Below are positions 39,753 to 51,254 of a DNA stretch of 64,000 nucleotides, in pieces. The first letter of the stretch is position 1, and every line of letters starts with the position of its first letter. The position numbers and the translations under genes were made by a program. This stretch comes from Gammaproteobacteria bacterium (GTDB lineage Bacteria; Pseudomonadota; Gammaproteobacteria; GCA-002705445; GCA-002716945): the NCBI GenBank assembly GCA_018667355.1, contig JABIVC010000007.1, positions 1 to 64,000 of the forward strand, written 5' to 3'. The notes under the pieces are model-generated. The model saw nothing but the letters and a program-made list of their open reading frames with translations. It did no database searches and was not told the DNA's origin.

Positions 39753-41246
39753 TTATCTGGTTTGATAATTTGGTGGTTCTTTTACTATCGTTACATCATG
39801 AACATGACTTTCTTGCTTTGCTGATGATGATATTTTTATAAATCTGGTTTTACTTTGCATAGATTGTATGTCTTTACAGCCTACATAACCCATACTTGAT
39901 TTCAAGCCACCTGTTAACTGATGTAATATTGTTTTCATCGTTCCCTTATATGCAACTCTTCCTTCGATACCCTCTGGTATTAATTTAGATGATTTTTGAA
40001 CACCATCTTGGAAATATCTATCTTTTGAACCTTTCTGCATTGCACCTATAGAGCCCATGCCACGGTAAGCTTTATATGTTCTACCTTCAAAGAGTTCTAC
40101 CTCACCAGGAGCTTCATCAGTACCTGCAAGCAATCCACCTAACATCACGCTATTTGCTCCAGCAGCCAGGGCTTTCGCAATATCGCCAGAATACCTTATT
40201 CCTCCATCTGCTATGAGTGGGACTTTTTTACTTTTAGCGAATTTAGCAACATTCATAATGGCAGTTAATTGAGGGACACCAACTCCTGCGACAATCCTAG
40301 TTGTACATATAGATCCTGGGCCAATTCCAATCTTAATAGCATCTGCCCCATATGAAATTAAATCTTTAGCAGCTTCTGCTGTAGCAATGTTACCAACAAT
40401 CACCTCTTGCTCTGGAAACTGTTTCTTAAGATGCTTCAGCATTTTAATCACTAATTTTGAGTGACCATGTGCAGTATCAATCACAATTACGTCAGACTTT
40501 TGTTCTATAAGAGCCTCTGCCCTTTCTATTGAATCAATATTTGTGCTTATAGCAGCACCAACAAGTAGGCTTCCAAATTTATCCTTAGAAGCATTTGGGA
40601 ATGTTGTAGATTTTTGTATATCCTTAAAGGTTATCATCCCTTTTAGTTCATTTTTTTTATTAGTGATTAATATTTTTTCAATTCTATTCTTTCTAAGAGC
40701 ACTGATGACTTCATCTTTAGTATAATCCTCATTGACAGTAACCAGTCTTTCTTTTGGCGTCATTATTTCTGAAACTTTTAAATCTAAATTATCAACAAAC
40801 CTCAAATCTCTATTAGTAACAATACCGACGAGTAGGTTCTTATCAACTATAGGTACTCCCGAGATATTATACTTTTCAGTTATTGTGTTGATTTCACTTA
40901 TCGTCATGGAAGGTGAAGCAGTCACAGGATCACTGATAACTCCGCTTTCAAATTTTTTAACAAATCTAATTTGTTTTGCTTGTTCATCAATAGACATATT
41001 TTTGTGAATAATGCCAATGCCGCCTTCGCCAGCCAAAGTTATTGCCATTTTTGATTCAGTCACAGTGTCCATTGCTGCTGACAAAATTGGGGTCTTCAGT
41101 TCTATATTTTTCGTTAGCTTAGTCGTTAGAGTAACGTCTGAAGGTAATATCTCAGAATACTGAGGTACTAATAAGACATCATCAAATGCGAGGCCTTCTT
41201 CACTTATAATACTACTAGATTTATTTGAATTTGTTGAATTTACCAT
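39753..41246 (-). CDS. guaB: IMP dehydrogenase
   Basis: [18 protein letters not shown], two CBS motifs, [36 protein letters not shown]. Confidence 0.98.
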   Translation of the reverse strand: MVNSTNSNKSSSIISEEGLAFDDVLLVPQYSEILPSDVTLTTKLTKNIELKTPILSAAMDTVTESKMAITLAGEGGIGIIHKNMSIDEQAKQIRFVKKFESGVISDPVTASPSMTISEINTITEKYNISGVPIVDKNLLVGIVTNRDLRFVDNLDLKVSEIMTPKERLVTVNEDYTKDEVISALRKNRIEKILITNKKNELKGMITFKDIQKSTTFPNASKDKFGSLLVGAAISTNIDSIERAEALIEQKSDVIVIDTAHGHSKLVIKMLKHLKKQFPEQEVIVGNIATAEAAKDLISYGADAIKIGIGPGSICTTRIVAGVGVPQLTAIMNVAKFAKSKKVPLIADGGIRYSGDIAKALAAGANSVMLGGLLAGTDEAPGEVELFEGRTYKAYRGMGSIGAMQKGSKDRYFQDGVQKSSKLIPEGIEGRVAYKGTMKTILHQLTGGLKSSMGYVGCKDIQSMQSKTRFIKISSSAKQESHVHDVTIVKEPPNYQTR

Positions 41247-41297
41247 TCTATATTATACATATTAAAGCTATCATAGGAAATACTAAAATTAATAAAT

Positions 41298-42635
41298 ATG
41301 AAAATATTCAGCGTAGAAGAATTACAAAATATCATTAGGAATTTAATAGTCAGTGAATTTGGTTACCCAATCACTATTAAAGGCGAGATTGCTAATCCAA
41401 GGGTATCACCAAGAGGACATCAATATTTCACATTGAGAGATGGAGATGGTTTGAGCCAAAGTAGCATTAACTGTGTAATATTCAACGGCCAGCTAGACAA
41501 AAATATAAAAGATTACGATGCTCATGAGGTTTTAATTACAGGAAATGTTGACTTATATAAGGGCAACGGCAATTGTCAGATTAAAGTCACTGATATAGTT
41601 GAATATGGAGAAGGTGAATTAAAAAAAGTAATAGAACAGACAAGATTAAGGCTTGAAAAAGAGGGTTTATTTGATAACAAGAAAGTATTACCAAAATATC
41701 CTAGAAGTATAGGTCTTATAACGTCACCAGATAGTCATGCTTTGCATGATGTATGTTCAAAGATTAAGTCTCGATTTTCTTTGAGTGAGATAATTATATA
41801 TCCAAGTTTGGTGCAAGGTAAATACGCCCCAGAAAACATAGTCAAACAAATTAATAGATGTAATGAAGACAATGATGTGGACGTAATTTTATTAATTAGA
41901 GGTGGTGGTTCATTAGAAGATTTAATGGCATTCAATGATGAGAAACTTGCGCGACAAATTTATGAGTCAGAAATACCAATAGTTACCGGCATTGGTCACC
42001 AACCAGATATTACAATAGCTGACTATGTGGCAGATGCCTCATTAGAAACCCCAACCGCTGCTGCTGTACATATAACTCCAGATCAGTTTGAATTATTGCA
42101 GAGAATAAATGACTATGAAGAACAATTTAGAAATATTTCATACCTCAAAGTAAAGAACAAAGAGGATATGCTTGTTAACAGTATCATGAGAATAAAGGAT
42201 TATAACCCCTCGAGAATAATAAATAACCTCCAAGATGTAAGGAAGAATATTGACAAAAACTTCCATAATATAATCAAAAATATTTTAAATGAATTGGTTG
42301 CAGAATATGAATATCAAATTATAAGGATGAAGCAAACAAGAAAAATAGTAATTGAAAAAGTCATGACTGGAATTAGACTTAAAGCTAATATCACAAAGGA
42401 AATGAATCAGAAGGTGAAAAGTATATTTAATAATAAAACAAGCATGTGTAAAGCATTAACCACTGAATTGGCTGCTAATAACCCACTAGAAGTTTTAAAA
42501 AAAGGGTATTCAATAATAAGAGATACTGAGGGTCAAATAGTCAAAAGTAAGCATCATTTAGGCAAAATACAATCATTTAGTGCAGAATTCAAAGATGGGA
42601 TAGCTAAGATAAAAAAGCCTATTAGGATTAAATAA
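41298..42635 (+). CDS. xseA: Exodeoxyribonuclease VII large subunit
   Basis: N-terminal OB fold; IGLITSPDSHALHD, LIRGGGSLEDLMAFNDE, GIGHQPDITIADYVAD. Confidence 0.95.
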   Translation: MKIFSVEELQNIIRNLIVSEFGYPITIKGEIANPRVSPRGHQYFTLRDGDGLSQSSINCVIFNGQLDKNIKDYDAHEVLITGNVDLYKGNGNCQIKVTDIVEYGEGELKKVIEQTRLRLEKEGLFDNKKVLPKYPRSIGLITSPDSHALHDVCSKIKSRFSLSEIIIYPSLVQGKYAPENIVKQINRCNEDNDVDVILLIRGGGSLEDLMAFNDEKLARQIYESEIPIVTGIGHQPDITIADYVADASLETPTAAAVHITPDQFELLQRINDYEEQFRNISYLKVKNKEDMLVNSIMRIKDYNPSRIINNLQDVRKNIDKNFHNIIKNILNELVAEYEYQIIRMKQTRKIVIEKVMTGIRLKANITKEMNQKVKSIFNNKTSMCKALTTELAANNPLEVLKKGYSIIRDTEGQIVKSKHHLGKIQSFSAEFKDGIAKIKKPIRIK

Positions 42636-42700
42636 AAAATGTCTTGCTAAAAATTTAATGTAGATGCAAAATATCACATTAACCAATTATCTTTAGTTAT

Positions 42701-43129
42701 ATGAAAAGAGATTTATCAAAGTTTTTAGAGTTTAAGCCATATAAGCCAGTAAAAGGTGAAAAATATATGGCCCCAAAGCAAATCAAACACTTCAAGACAA
42801 TATTAGAGAAATGGAAAGAATTGTTAATGAAGGAAGCAGATAAGACAGTCGAGCATATGAAAAATGACTCAACTAAGCTTGCCGACCCAAATGATGCTGC
42901 GACGCAAGAAGAAGAGTTTAGACTAGAACTTAGAACGAGAGATAGAGAAAGGAAGCTGATTATAAAGATTGATCAAGCGCTACAAAGAGTTGATGGTGGT
43001 TTTTATGGTTTCTGTGAAGATACTGGGGAACCTATTGGGATAAAAAGATTAGAAGCTAGACCAATAGCAACATTATGTATAGAAGCCCAAGAAAGACATG
43101 AAAGAATGGAAAAAACTCAGGTAGACTAA
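42701..43129 (+). CDS. dksA: DksA/TraR family transcription factor
   Basis: ALQRVDGGFYGFCEDTGEPIGIKRLEARPIATLCIEAQERHE. Confidence 0.9.
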   Translation: MKRDLSKFLEFKPYKPVKGEKYMAPKQIKHFKTILEKWKELLMKEADKTVEHMKNDSTKLADPNDAATQEEEFRLELRTRDRERKLIIKIDQALQRVDGGFYGFCEDTGEPIGIKRLEARPIATLCIEAQERHERMEKTQVD

Positions 43130-43148
43130 TTACTTTCATATTTTCATC

Positions 43149-45095
43149 ATGAAAAATATCGAATCCAAGCTAGTAGAATCAAGAAAATATAAGCCAGATG
43201 ATAAATTCATAGCAAGCTCCAATTTAAGTCCAACGGACTTGAAAAAACTAAATAACTTATACAAAGAAGATCCAGATAATTTTTGGTCAATTCTAGGACA
43301 TAAAGAGATAAAATGGATTAAAAATTTTAAATCTATTTGTACAGGTGATGCTCCTTTCTATGAATGGTTCAGGGATGGAAAATTAAATGTTTCTGAAAAT
43401 TGCATAGACAGACATATAAATAAAAATAAGAATGCGATAATTCATATAACAGAAGACAATAAAAAACAAATAATAACATATGATAATCTTTATACGTTAG
43501 TAAATAACTTTTCATATTCATTAAAGAATATTGGTTTAAAAAAAGGCGATAGAGTTATCATATATATGCCTACTATCCCTGAATCAATTATAGCTATGCA
43601 GTCATGTGCAAGATTAGGACTTATTCATTCAGTTGTTTTCGCAGGTTTCTCATCTGAATCTTTAAGAAATAGAATAAATGATTGTTCTGCAAAAGTTGTT
43701 ATTACGGTTGATGCATTTATGAGAAATGGAAATATAATCCAAGCTAAGGATATCGTTGATAAAGCCATAGAAGATGAAAATTGTCCAACAATCAAAAAAT
43801 GTATAATATATAAAAATCTTGGAAAAAAAATAGATCTAAAAGATAATGATTTATGGTGGCATGAAATATTACCATCTGAGTCAAAAATAGTTGATCCCGA
43901 GATAATGGCATCTGAAGATCCTTTGTTTATTCTTTATACTTCTGGCTCAACAGGAAAACCCAAAGGAATCGTCCATAGCTCAGCTGGTTACTTACTTAAC
44001 TGTATAATTACAAATAAATGGGTTTTTGACATAAAAGATGATGATATATTCTGGTGTACAGCTGATATAGGGTGGATAACGGGGCATAGTTATGTAGTTT
44101 ATGGACCTTTAGCAACAGGGTCGACTATTCTTATATATGATGGTGCACCAACATTTCCTAAGCCAGACAGATTCTGGGATATTATAGAAAAAAATAATGT
44201 AAGTATTTTTTATACAGCTCCAACTGCAATAAGGACATTAATGAAGCTTGGAGAAAATCTTCCTGATAATTACAACTTAAGATCATTACGGTTACTAGGT
44301 ACAGTAGGTGAACCAATTAATCCTAAAGCATGGATATGGTATCAAGTGAAAATTGGTAATAAAAAATGCCCTATAGTAGACACATGGTGGCAAACTGAAA
44401 CAGGTGCAAATATTATTGCTCCTATTCCTGGAATTACTCATACAACACCCGGAACGTGTACGAAGCCTTTACCAGGAATTGAAATAGGAATAGTTGATGA
44501 AGAAGGTAATGATATTACTGAAATAAATCAGGGTGGAAATCTTGTTATTAAAAATCCATGGCCATCAATGCTTAGAGGAATTTGGGATGATGAAGAGAGA
44601 TATATAGATACTTATTGGAAGAAATTCAATAATAGGTTTTATATTACTGGAGACACAGCCAGGAAAGATGAAAATGGAAATATCTGGATTATGGGAAGAT
44701 CAGATGATGTGGTAAATATCTCAGGGCATAGATTAGGTACCATGGAAATTGAATCTGCAATAGTATCTCATGAATACGTTGCTGAAGCAGCTGTAGTTAG
44801 TTATAAACATGAAATTAAAGGAGAAGCAATACATGCATTCGTGACTCTAAAAAATAGTTTCAAAAATTATAATAATACCGAATTCTCAATTCAATTAAGG
44901 GATTGGGTTAAAGAAAAGATTGGGTCTATAGCAAAGCCCGATAGAGTTTCATTCTCAGATTCATTGCCAAAAACAAGGTCGGGGAAGATTATGCGAAGAC
45001 TTCTTAGAAATATTGCCAGAGGTGAAGATATTAGTGGTGACACTTCTACTCTAGAAAATGAGAATATACTGGTTCAATTAAAAAATATTCTATAA
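43149..45095 (+). CDS. acs: Acetyl-CoA synthetase
   Basis: ILYTSGSTGKPKGIVHSSAGYLL, WWQTETGANIIAP, GRSDDVVNISGHRLGTMEIESA, PKTRSGKIMRRLLR. Confidence 0.97.
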   Translation: MKNIESKLVESRKYKPDDKFIASSNLSPTDLKKLNNLYKEDPDNFWSILGHKEIKWIKNFKSICTGDAPFYEWFRDGKLNVSENCIDRHINKNKNAIIHITEDNKKQIITYDNLYTLVNNFSYSLKNIGLKKGDRVIIYMPTIPESIIAMQSCARLGLIHSVVFAGFSSESLRNRINDCSAKVVITVDAFMRNGNIIQAKDIVDKAIEDENCPTIKKCIIYKNLGKKIDLKDNDLWWHEILPSESKIVDPEIMASEDPLFILYTSGSTGKPKGIVHSSAGYLLNCIITNKWVFDIKDDDIFWCTADIGWITGHSYVVYGPLATGSTILIYDGAPTFPKPDRFWDIIEKNNVSIFYTAPTAIRTLMKLGENLPDNYNLRSLRLLGTVGEPINPKAWIWYQVKIGNKKCPIVDTWWQTETGANIIAPIPGITHTTPGTCTKPLPGIEIGIVDEEGNDITEINQGGNLVIKNPWPSMLRGIWDDEERYIDTYWKKFNNRFYITGDTARKDENGNIWIMGRSDDVVNISGHRLGTMEIESAIVSHEYVAEAAVVSYKHEIKGEAIHAFVTLKNSFKNYNNTEFSIQLRDWVKEKIGSIAKPDRVSFSDSLPKTRSGKIMRRLLRNIARGEDISGDTSTLENENILVQLKNIL

Positions 45096-45122
45096 AAAAG
45101 GCCACACATAGAAGTGTGGCCT
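45095..45122 (-). terminator. Rho-independent terminator of the pnp / S1-domain transcript
   Basis: Minus strand GGCCACAC-TTCTAT-GTGTGGCC followed by T6; next to convergent acs stop. Confidence 0.85.
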
Positions 45123-45160
45123 AAAATTTAAACTACATAGTTAATTCAATTTATAATGAA

Positions 45161-45400
45161 TTAGTCTATGTCTTTCATTGTTAGTTTTACGCGACCTTGG
45201 CCGTCGATATCAAGTACTTTAACCTGGACATCATCGCCTTCAGCCATAACGTCTCTAACATTATTAACTCTTTCATTACTAATTTGTGAAATATGGACTA
45301 AACCATCTTTACCTGGAAGAATGTTTACAAACGCACCATACTCCATAATCTTTTTCGCTTTACCAGTATATACTTTACCTATTTCTACTCCGTCACTCAT
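45161..45400 (-). CDS. Stand-alone S1 RNA-binding domain protein, paralogue of the PNPase C-terminal domain
   Basis: [40 protein letters not shown]...[11 protein letters not shown] versus PNPase [40 protein letters not shown]...[12 protein letters not shown]. Confidence 0.9.
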   Translation of the reverse strand: MSDGVEIGKVYTGKAKKIMEYGAFVNILPGKDGLVHISQISNERVNNVRDVMAEGDDVQVKVLDIDGQGRVKLTMKDID

Positions 45401-45420
45401 ACTATCCTCTCTTGTTTACG

Positions 45421-47490
45421 TTAGTTTTCTATGTCCTTCATTGTAAGCTTCACTCTGCCCTGTTTATCAACTTCAAGAACTTTGACTTTTACAACATCGC
45501 CCTCAGACAAAACATCACTAACATTATTGACTCTTTCCTGACTAATTTGTGAAATATGAACCAAACCATCTTGATTTGGTGTAATACTTACAAATGCGCC
45601 AAAATCCATTATTTTTACAACTTTACCTTCATAAATTTTATTTACTTGCGGACCTGCTGTTATTTCTTCAATCATTGATTTAGCATGATCACTAATAGTT
45701 TGATCAGTTGCTGCAATCTTAATCACTCCATCATCATTTATATCAATTACAGCTCCTGTAGCTTCGACTATAGATCTGATAACAGCGCCGCCTTTTCCTA
45801 TTACTGCCGCTATTTTTGATGGGTCAACTTTGATATGAGTATACCTTGGTGCAAACTGAGACATATCATCTTTAGGTTTACTGATAACTTTGGCCATTTC
45901 TGCAAGTATATGTAGTCTAGCTTCTTTAGCTTGTACTAGTGCTTGAGACATGATTTCTGAAGTAATACCATCTACTTTAATATCCATCTGTAATGCATTT
46001 ATACCGGCTTCTGTTCCTGCTACCTTGAAATCCATATCTCCTAGATGATCTTCGTCACCAAGGATATCCGTTAATACAACAAATTTATCATTCTCTTTCA
46101 CTAAACCCATAGCTATTCCAGCTACTGGTGCAGTGATTGGTACGCCTGCATCCATCATAGCTAAACTTGAGCCGCAAACCGATGCCATTGAACTAGATCC
46201 ATTAGATTCCATTATTTCTGAGACAACTCTTATAGTATACGGGAATTCTTCTAAAGTTGGCATTACAGCCTGTACACCACGTCTAGCTAATTTTCCATGA
46301 CCTATCTCTCGTCTTTTTGGTGAACCAATAAATCCAATTTCACCAACTGAATAGGGTGGAAAATTATAATGGAAAATAAATGGCTCATCAATTCTTCCGT
46401 TTAATGAATCAATCATTTGAGCATCCTTATTAGTTCCAAGAGTGGTAACCACAAGTGCTTGTGTCTCACCTCTTGTAAATAAAGCTGAGCCATGTGTTCT
46501 TGGCAAAACACCAATCTTTACATCAATTGCTCTTACAGTTGAGCTATCTCTTCCATCAATCCTTTTCTCACCAGCAATAATTCTATCTCTAACAATACTC
46601 TTCTGAGCTTTAGAGAAATAAGAAAGGATATCTGCCTCATTATCTGCTTCGTCATTAATCTCATTCTCTAAAATCTCTTCTTTAATTTTAGATAGTGACT
46701 CATTTCGGTCTTGTTTTTTTGTAATTGCATATGCTTCAGATATTTTGTCTTTATATTTATTCTTAAGATCAGTGTAAGCAGCATCATCGATTTTTGCTGG
46801 ATTCCATTCAAGCTTATCTACACCAACATCAGCTGTAAATTCATCAATAGCTTTAATTATAGTCTGCATTTGTTCATGACCATATTTAACAGCACCCAAC
46901 ATTATTTCTTCGCTAAGCTCTTTAGCTTCTGATTCAACCATCATTACTGCATTTTCAGTACCAGCAACGGTTAAATCTAGCAATGATGTATTCAATTCTG
47001 GAGTTCTAGGATTTAATAGATAATTTTCTCCATCATAACCAACTTTTACTGCTCCTAATGTGCCATTGAACGGCAAACCTGATATTTTGACAGCAGCTGA
47101 TGATGCAATAAGAGCTGGTATTTCTGGATCTATATCTGGATTATATGATATTAGAGTGACAATAAGTTGCACCTCTCTTGTATAAGAAGAATCAAATAAT
47201 GGCCTTAATGGTCTATCAATCAATCTACTAATAAGTGTTTCTTTTTCTGAAGGTCTTCCTTCTCTTTTGAAAAAACCACCTGGGATTTTTCCAGCTGCAT
47301 ATGTTTTTTCATTATAATTTACTGTGAGTGGAAAAAAATCTCTGTCACTATCCTGTTTTGCTGCAACGAGCGTTGCTAAAATTACTGTTCCTTCTATGTC
47401 TACTATGACAGATGCGTCTGTTTGTTTCGCAATTAGTCCTGTCTCAATCTTTACAGATTGACTACCTAAGTCAAATATTTTTGTATGCAT
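45421..47490 (-). CDS. pnp: Polyribonucleotide nucleotidyltransferase
   Basis: [44 protein letters not shown] and S1 domains. Confidence 0.98.
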   Translation of the reverse strand: MHTKIFDLGSQSVKIETGLIAKQTDASVIVDIEGTVILATLVAAKQDSDRDFFPLTVNYNEKTYAAGKIPGGFFKREGRPSEKETLISRLIDRPLRPLFDSSYTREVQLIVTLISYNPDIDPEIPALIASSAAVKISGLPFNGTLGAVKVGYDGENYLLNPRTPELNTSLLDLTVAGTENAVMMVESEAKELSEEIMLGAVKYGHEQMQTIIKAIDEFTADVGVDKLEWNPAKIDDAAYTDLKNKYKDKISEAYAITKKQDRNESLSKIKEEILENEINDEADNEADILSYFSKAQKSIVRDRIIAGEKRIDGRDSSTVRAIDVKIGVLPRTHGSALFTRGETQALVVTTLGTNKDAQMIDSLNGRIDEPFIFHYNFPPYSVGEIGFIGSPKRREIGHGKLARRGVQAVMPTLEEFPYTIRVVSEIMESNGSSSMASVCGSSLAMMDAGVPITAPVAGIAMGLVKENDKFVVLTDILGDEDHLGDMDFKVAGTEAGINALQMDIKVDGITSEIMSQALVQAKEARLHILAEMAKVISKPKDDMSQFAPRYTHIKVDPSKIAAVIGKGGAVIRSIVEATGAVIDINDDGVIKIAATDQTISDHAKSMIEEITAGPQVNKIYEGKVVKIMDFGAFVSITPNQDGLVHISQISQERVNNVSDVLSEGDVVKVKVLEVDKQGRVKLTMKDIEN

Positions 47491-47496
47491 TTATTT

Positions 47497-47766
47497 TTAC
47501 TTCCTTAATCCCAATTGTTTAATAAGGTTCTCATAACCTGACATATCTTTCTTTTTAAGATACTTAATTAGAGACCTTCTTTTCATGACCATTTTGAGTA
47601 GTCCACGCTTAGAATGGAAATCTTTTGAGTTTTTCGAAAAATGGTCTGATAAACTATTGATATTTGCCGTAAGCAATGCAATTTGAACTTCACTAGAACC
47701 GCAATCACCTGCGGATTTCCCATATTTTTTTACTATCTCTTCTTTGACACTATTGTCCAAAGCCAT
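47497..47766 (-). CDS. rpsO: 30S ribosomal protein S15
   Basis: [49 protein letters not shown]. Start at MALDNS. Confidence 0.97.
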   Translation of the reverse strand: MALDNSVKEEIVKKYGKSAGDCGSSEVQIALLTANINSLSDHFSKNSKDFHSKRGLLKMVMKRRSLIKYLKKKDMSGYENLIKQLGLRK

Positions 47767-47821
47767 AAACTTCTCCATTAATGACAGTTATTCTATCATC
47801 TGTTTGGAGTAATACAATCCT

Positions 47822-48694
47822 TTATTTATTAAAGTTTATCAATCTTTTTGGGTAAATAAGACCGTTGTCAACCCTTCCTATACCTAAAAGATTATTATTT
47901 TTATCTTTAATAGCAATTTCATCATAAATATCACTGTAAGTGGTTGAAATAGCTTGTCCACTAGTAATTTTTAGTATTTCCGACTTATTTATTACTACTG
48001 ATTTTATATTGCTTAACATGTCGTTTACATGAATTACTTTACTGATTTCTTTAGTTAAATTGTCTAATCCAACCATCTGTTTTTCTACAAAACACCCGAT
48101 ACGTAGTCTTCTTAATCCAAATGTATAAGCTCCAGTATTAAGTTGTTCACCTATTTTTTCCACAAAAGTTCTAATGTAAGTTCCTTTACTACATACGATA
48201 TTCAAATGTATTTCATTTTCTTGGTAAGATATTAATTGAATACTGGCGATATTAATTTCTCTAGCTTTTCTATCTACCACTAATCCTTTTCTTGCAAGAT
48301 CATATAATTTAACGCCATTTATCTTGAGACCACTATGCATTGGAGGAATCTGCATTTGTTTTCCGACTAAGTTTTTAAGCGTAGCTCTAATAAATGTATT
48401 TGATAATTTAAAAGGATTATCTTTATCAGTATTTTTGAGAATTCCCTCTGCATCTCCTGTTGAACTTACTAATCCTAGTTTCGCAATAACCTGATACTCT
48501 TTTTCATAAGACTCAATGTACTGTGCTAACTTAGTTCCCTCATTAAGAACTATCGGTAACATTCCAGAGGCTAATGGGTCAAGAATTCCAACTATACCTG
48601 CTTTTTTTATAGATAGCTTTTTTTTAACAATACCCAAAGCTCTATTAGAGGTTATATCTACAGGTTTATCTAAAAGTAAAATACCATGAATCAT
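47822..48694 (-). CDS. truB: tRNA pseudouridine(55) synthase
   Basis: GILLLDKPVDITSN, GILDPLASGMLPIVLNEGTK, CSKGTYIRTFVEKIG. Confidence 0.95.
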   Translation of the reverse strand: MIHGILLLDKPVDITSNRALGIVKKKLSIKKAGIVGILDPLASGMLPIVLNEGTKLAQYIESYEKEYQVIAKLGLVSSTGDAEGILKNTDKDNPFKLSNTFIRATLKNLVGKQMQIPPMHSGLKINGVKLYDLARKGLVVDRKAREINIASIQLISYQENEIHLNIVCSKGTYIRTFVEKIGEQLNTGAYTFGLRRLRIGCFVEKQMVGLDNLTKEISKVIHVNDMLSNIKSVVINKSEILKITSGQAISTTYSDIYDEIAIKDKNNNLLGIGRVDNGLIYPKRLINFNK

Positions 48695-48697
48695 AGT

Positions 48698-49033
48698 CTA
48701 GTATTTCTGATCACTTTTTAGAATATTTTCAATTCTTTCGCTACGTTCAGCCGTATCATCATAAGTAAATCTTATTGATGGAAGTCTTTTTAAATGAATA
48801 CTTTTTGACAACTCATTTCTTATAAATCCAGAAGCCTTATTTAACTCAATCTCTATTTTTTTATTATCTTTATTTAATGATGTAAAATATATTTCAGAGT
48901 ACCTCAAATCTTTACTGACCTTGACTCCTGATATCGTCACAGATTTTATAAGAGGGTTTTGAATATCTTTGATTAGCAAGAGAGCTATTTCTTTATGGAG
49001 TAAGTCTTGTACCTTTAGCAGCCTATTGGTCAT
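48698..49033 (-). CDS. rbfA: 30S ribosome-binding factor A
   Basis: KEIALLLIKDIQNPLIKSVTISGVKVSKDLRYSEIYFT; between truB and infB. Confidence 0.95.
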   Translation of the reverse strand: MTNRLLKVQDLLHKEIALLLIKDIQNPLIKSVTISGVKVSKDLRYSEIYFTSLNKDNKKIEIELNKASGFIRNELSKSIHLKRLPSIRFTYDDTAERSERIENILKSDQKY

Positions 49034-49035
49034 AA

Positions 49036-51240
49036 TTACTGAATCTTACGTTGAATCTCAGTTCTTCTAAAAACTTCAACTTGATCACCAGACTTAATAT
49101 CATTATAATCTTTTACACCAATACCGCACTCAGTACCGCTTTTAACTTCTTTAACATCCTCTTTAAATCTCCTTAGAGACTCTAGCTCACCTTCATAAAT
49201 CACAACATTATCTCTTAGAACTCTAATAGGTTGATCTTTTTGGACTACACCTTCGCTCACAATAGATCCGGCAATAGCTCCAAGTTTTGAAGATCTAAAT
49301 ACATCTCGAACTTCAGCTATTCCAATAATTTCTTCTTTAACCTCTGGGTCTAATAACCCTGATAGTTTTTGTTTAACTAAATCAATGAGTTCATAAATAA
49401 TGCTAAAATAAAATAACTCTTGGCTATTGGTTTCTATTGTTTTTTTAGCTTTAGAATCAGCTCTTACATTAAATCCAATTATTATTGAATTAGAACTTGC
49501 AGCAAGATTTACATCAGATTCTGTAATACCGCCTACTCCGCTATATACAATTTCAAGCCCTACATCATCATTTTTAATATTTCTTAGAGTGCTATTAATA
49601 GCTTCTGAACTTCCCTGAACATCGCTTTTAATCAATAAATTAATAATTTTTTTCTTAGAAGTATCATTTAAGTTAAATGTATCTAAACTAAAAGTCTTGC
49701 GTTTACTCTGAATTTCAACTTCTTTTTGCTTAGCTTCTCTTAGCGAGGCTATATCTTTAACTTTTTTTTCATCTTTGGCGGAAATTAACTGATCGGCTAC
49801 ATTTGGTGTGCCTGAAAGACCTGTTATAACGACAGGACAGCCCGGACCCGCCAATGAAATTTCTTTATTAAATTCATTATACATTGCACGTATTCGACCA
49901 AATTCTTTTCCAACTAAAACATAGTCTTTTTTATTCAATGTTCCGCTTTGAATTAAGATTGTTGCGATTGGCCCTCTTCCTTTGTCTAGAGATGACTCTA
50001 CAACTGAACCTATTGCAGATCCTTTTTTACTAGCTTTCAATTCTAAAATTTCAGATTGTAAAGATACTGCCTCTAACAATGAATCAATACCTTCTCCGGT
50101 TAACGCAGATATTTTTATAAATATTGTATCACCACCCCACTCTTCAGGTATCACATTCTTCTTCCCTAATTCTGTTTGAACTTTTTCCGGATCTGCATTT
50201 TCTTTATCTATCTTATTGACCGCAACAATTATAGGTACACCAGCAGCTTGAGCATGCTCTATCGCTTCTTCTGTTTGAGGCATTACTCCGTCATCAGCTG
50301 ATACTACTAATATAACAATATCTGTAACCTGAGCTCCCCTTGCTCTCATTGCCGAGAAAGCCGCATGTCCAGGTGTATCTAAAAACGTAATATCTCCCTT
50401 ATCCGTTGACACCCTATAAGCTCCTATATGCTGTGTTATACCACCAGCTTCAGAACTTACTACCTTGGTTTTCCTTATATAATCCAATAAAGAGGTCTTG
50501 CCGTGATCAACATGTCCCATGATTGTAACGATAGGAGCTCTTGGCTCTAAATCCTGATGATTATTTTCATCAAACTGTAGCGTCATCTCTTCTTCTGCAC
50601 TCTCATTAACAGTTGTAGCGGTATGCCCTAATTCCTCAATAATTAATATTGCGGTATCTTGATCTAAAGATTGATTGATAGTTGCCATTACACCCATATT
50701 CATCATAATTTTTATTAACTCTGATGACTTAACAGAAATTTTTTGTGCTAACTCACTCACTGTAATCGCTTCGGGTATTTCAATTTCTTTTTTTATAGGT
50801 TCGGTTGGCTTCTCAAACTGATGTTGTTGAGAAATCTCAGGGTCAGATAATTTTTCTTGATTATTATGAACTTTTTTGGGCTTCGGTTCTTTCAAGTGCA
50901 GCTCTTTATTTTCAAAGATTTCAACTTTATCATCTTTGTCTGTTTTAGTTTTCTTTTTAGCTGATTGGTTATTGTCAGACTTAGCTACTTCAGGTTTCTT
51001 GATATTACTAGCTTTTTTTATATCACTCCTAATACTTTCATGTTTTTCTTTTGGTTTTATAGGAAGCTCATCAGTTACCGGTATAGGTTCTTTTTCTTTA
51101 GGATTATCTGGAATAATTATTTTTTTTCGTTTAACCTGGATTGTGACATTTTTTGAACCAGCAGATGATTTGGACTGTTTTCCACCAGAACCTTTTTGGC
51201 TTTTTAATGACAAACTTTTTTTTATATCTTTTTCAGTCAT
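49036..51240 (-). CDS. infB: Translation initiation factor IF-2
   Basis: [59 protein letters not shown]. Confidence 0.98.
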   Translation of the reverse strand: MTEKDIKKSLSLKSQKGSGGKQSKSSAGSKNVTIQVKRKKIIIPDNPKEKEPIPVTDELPIKPKEKHESIRSDIKKASNIKKPEVAKSDNNQSAKKKTKTDKDDKVEIFENKELHLKEPKPKKVHNNQEKLSDPEISQQHQFEKPTEPIKKEIEIPEAITVSELAQKISVKSSELIKIMMNMGVMATINQSLDQDTAILIIEELGHTATTVNESAEEEMTLQFDENNHQDLEPRAPIVTIMGHVDHGKTSLLDYIRKTKVVSSEAGGITQHIGAYRVSTDKGDITFLDTPGHAAFSAMRARGAQVTDIVILVVSADDGVMPQTEEAIEHAQAAGVPIIVAVNKIDKENADPEKVQTELGKKNVIPEEWGGDTIFIKISALTGEGIDSLLEAVSLQSEILELKASKKGSAIGSVVESSLDKGRGPIATILIQSGTLNKKDYVLVGKEFGRIRAMYNEFNKEISLAGPGCPVVITGLSGTPNVADQLISAKDEKKVKDIASLREAKQKEVEIQSKRKTFSLDTFNLNDTSKKKIINLLIKSDVQGSSEAINSTLRNIKNDDVGLEIVYSGVGGITESDVNLAASSNSIIIGFNVRADSKAKKTIETNSQELFYFSIIYELIDLVKQKLSGLLDPEVKEEIIGIAEVRDVFRSSKLGAIAGSIVSEGVVQKDQPIRVLRDNVVIYEGELESLRRFKEDVKEVKSGTECGIGVKDYNDIKSGDQVEVFRRTEIQRKIQ

Positions 51241-51254
51241 TTTTCCCTTTTTTA

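Noticed and set aside
45168-45446. Plus ORF opposite the stand-alone S1 gene
   Set aside because: Shadow ORF; the S1 domain on the minus strand is unambiguous.
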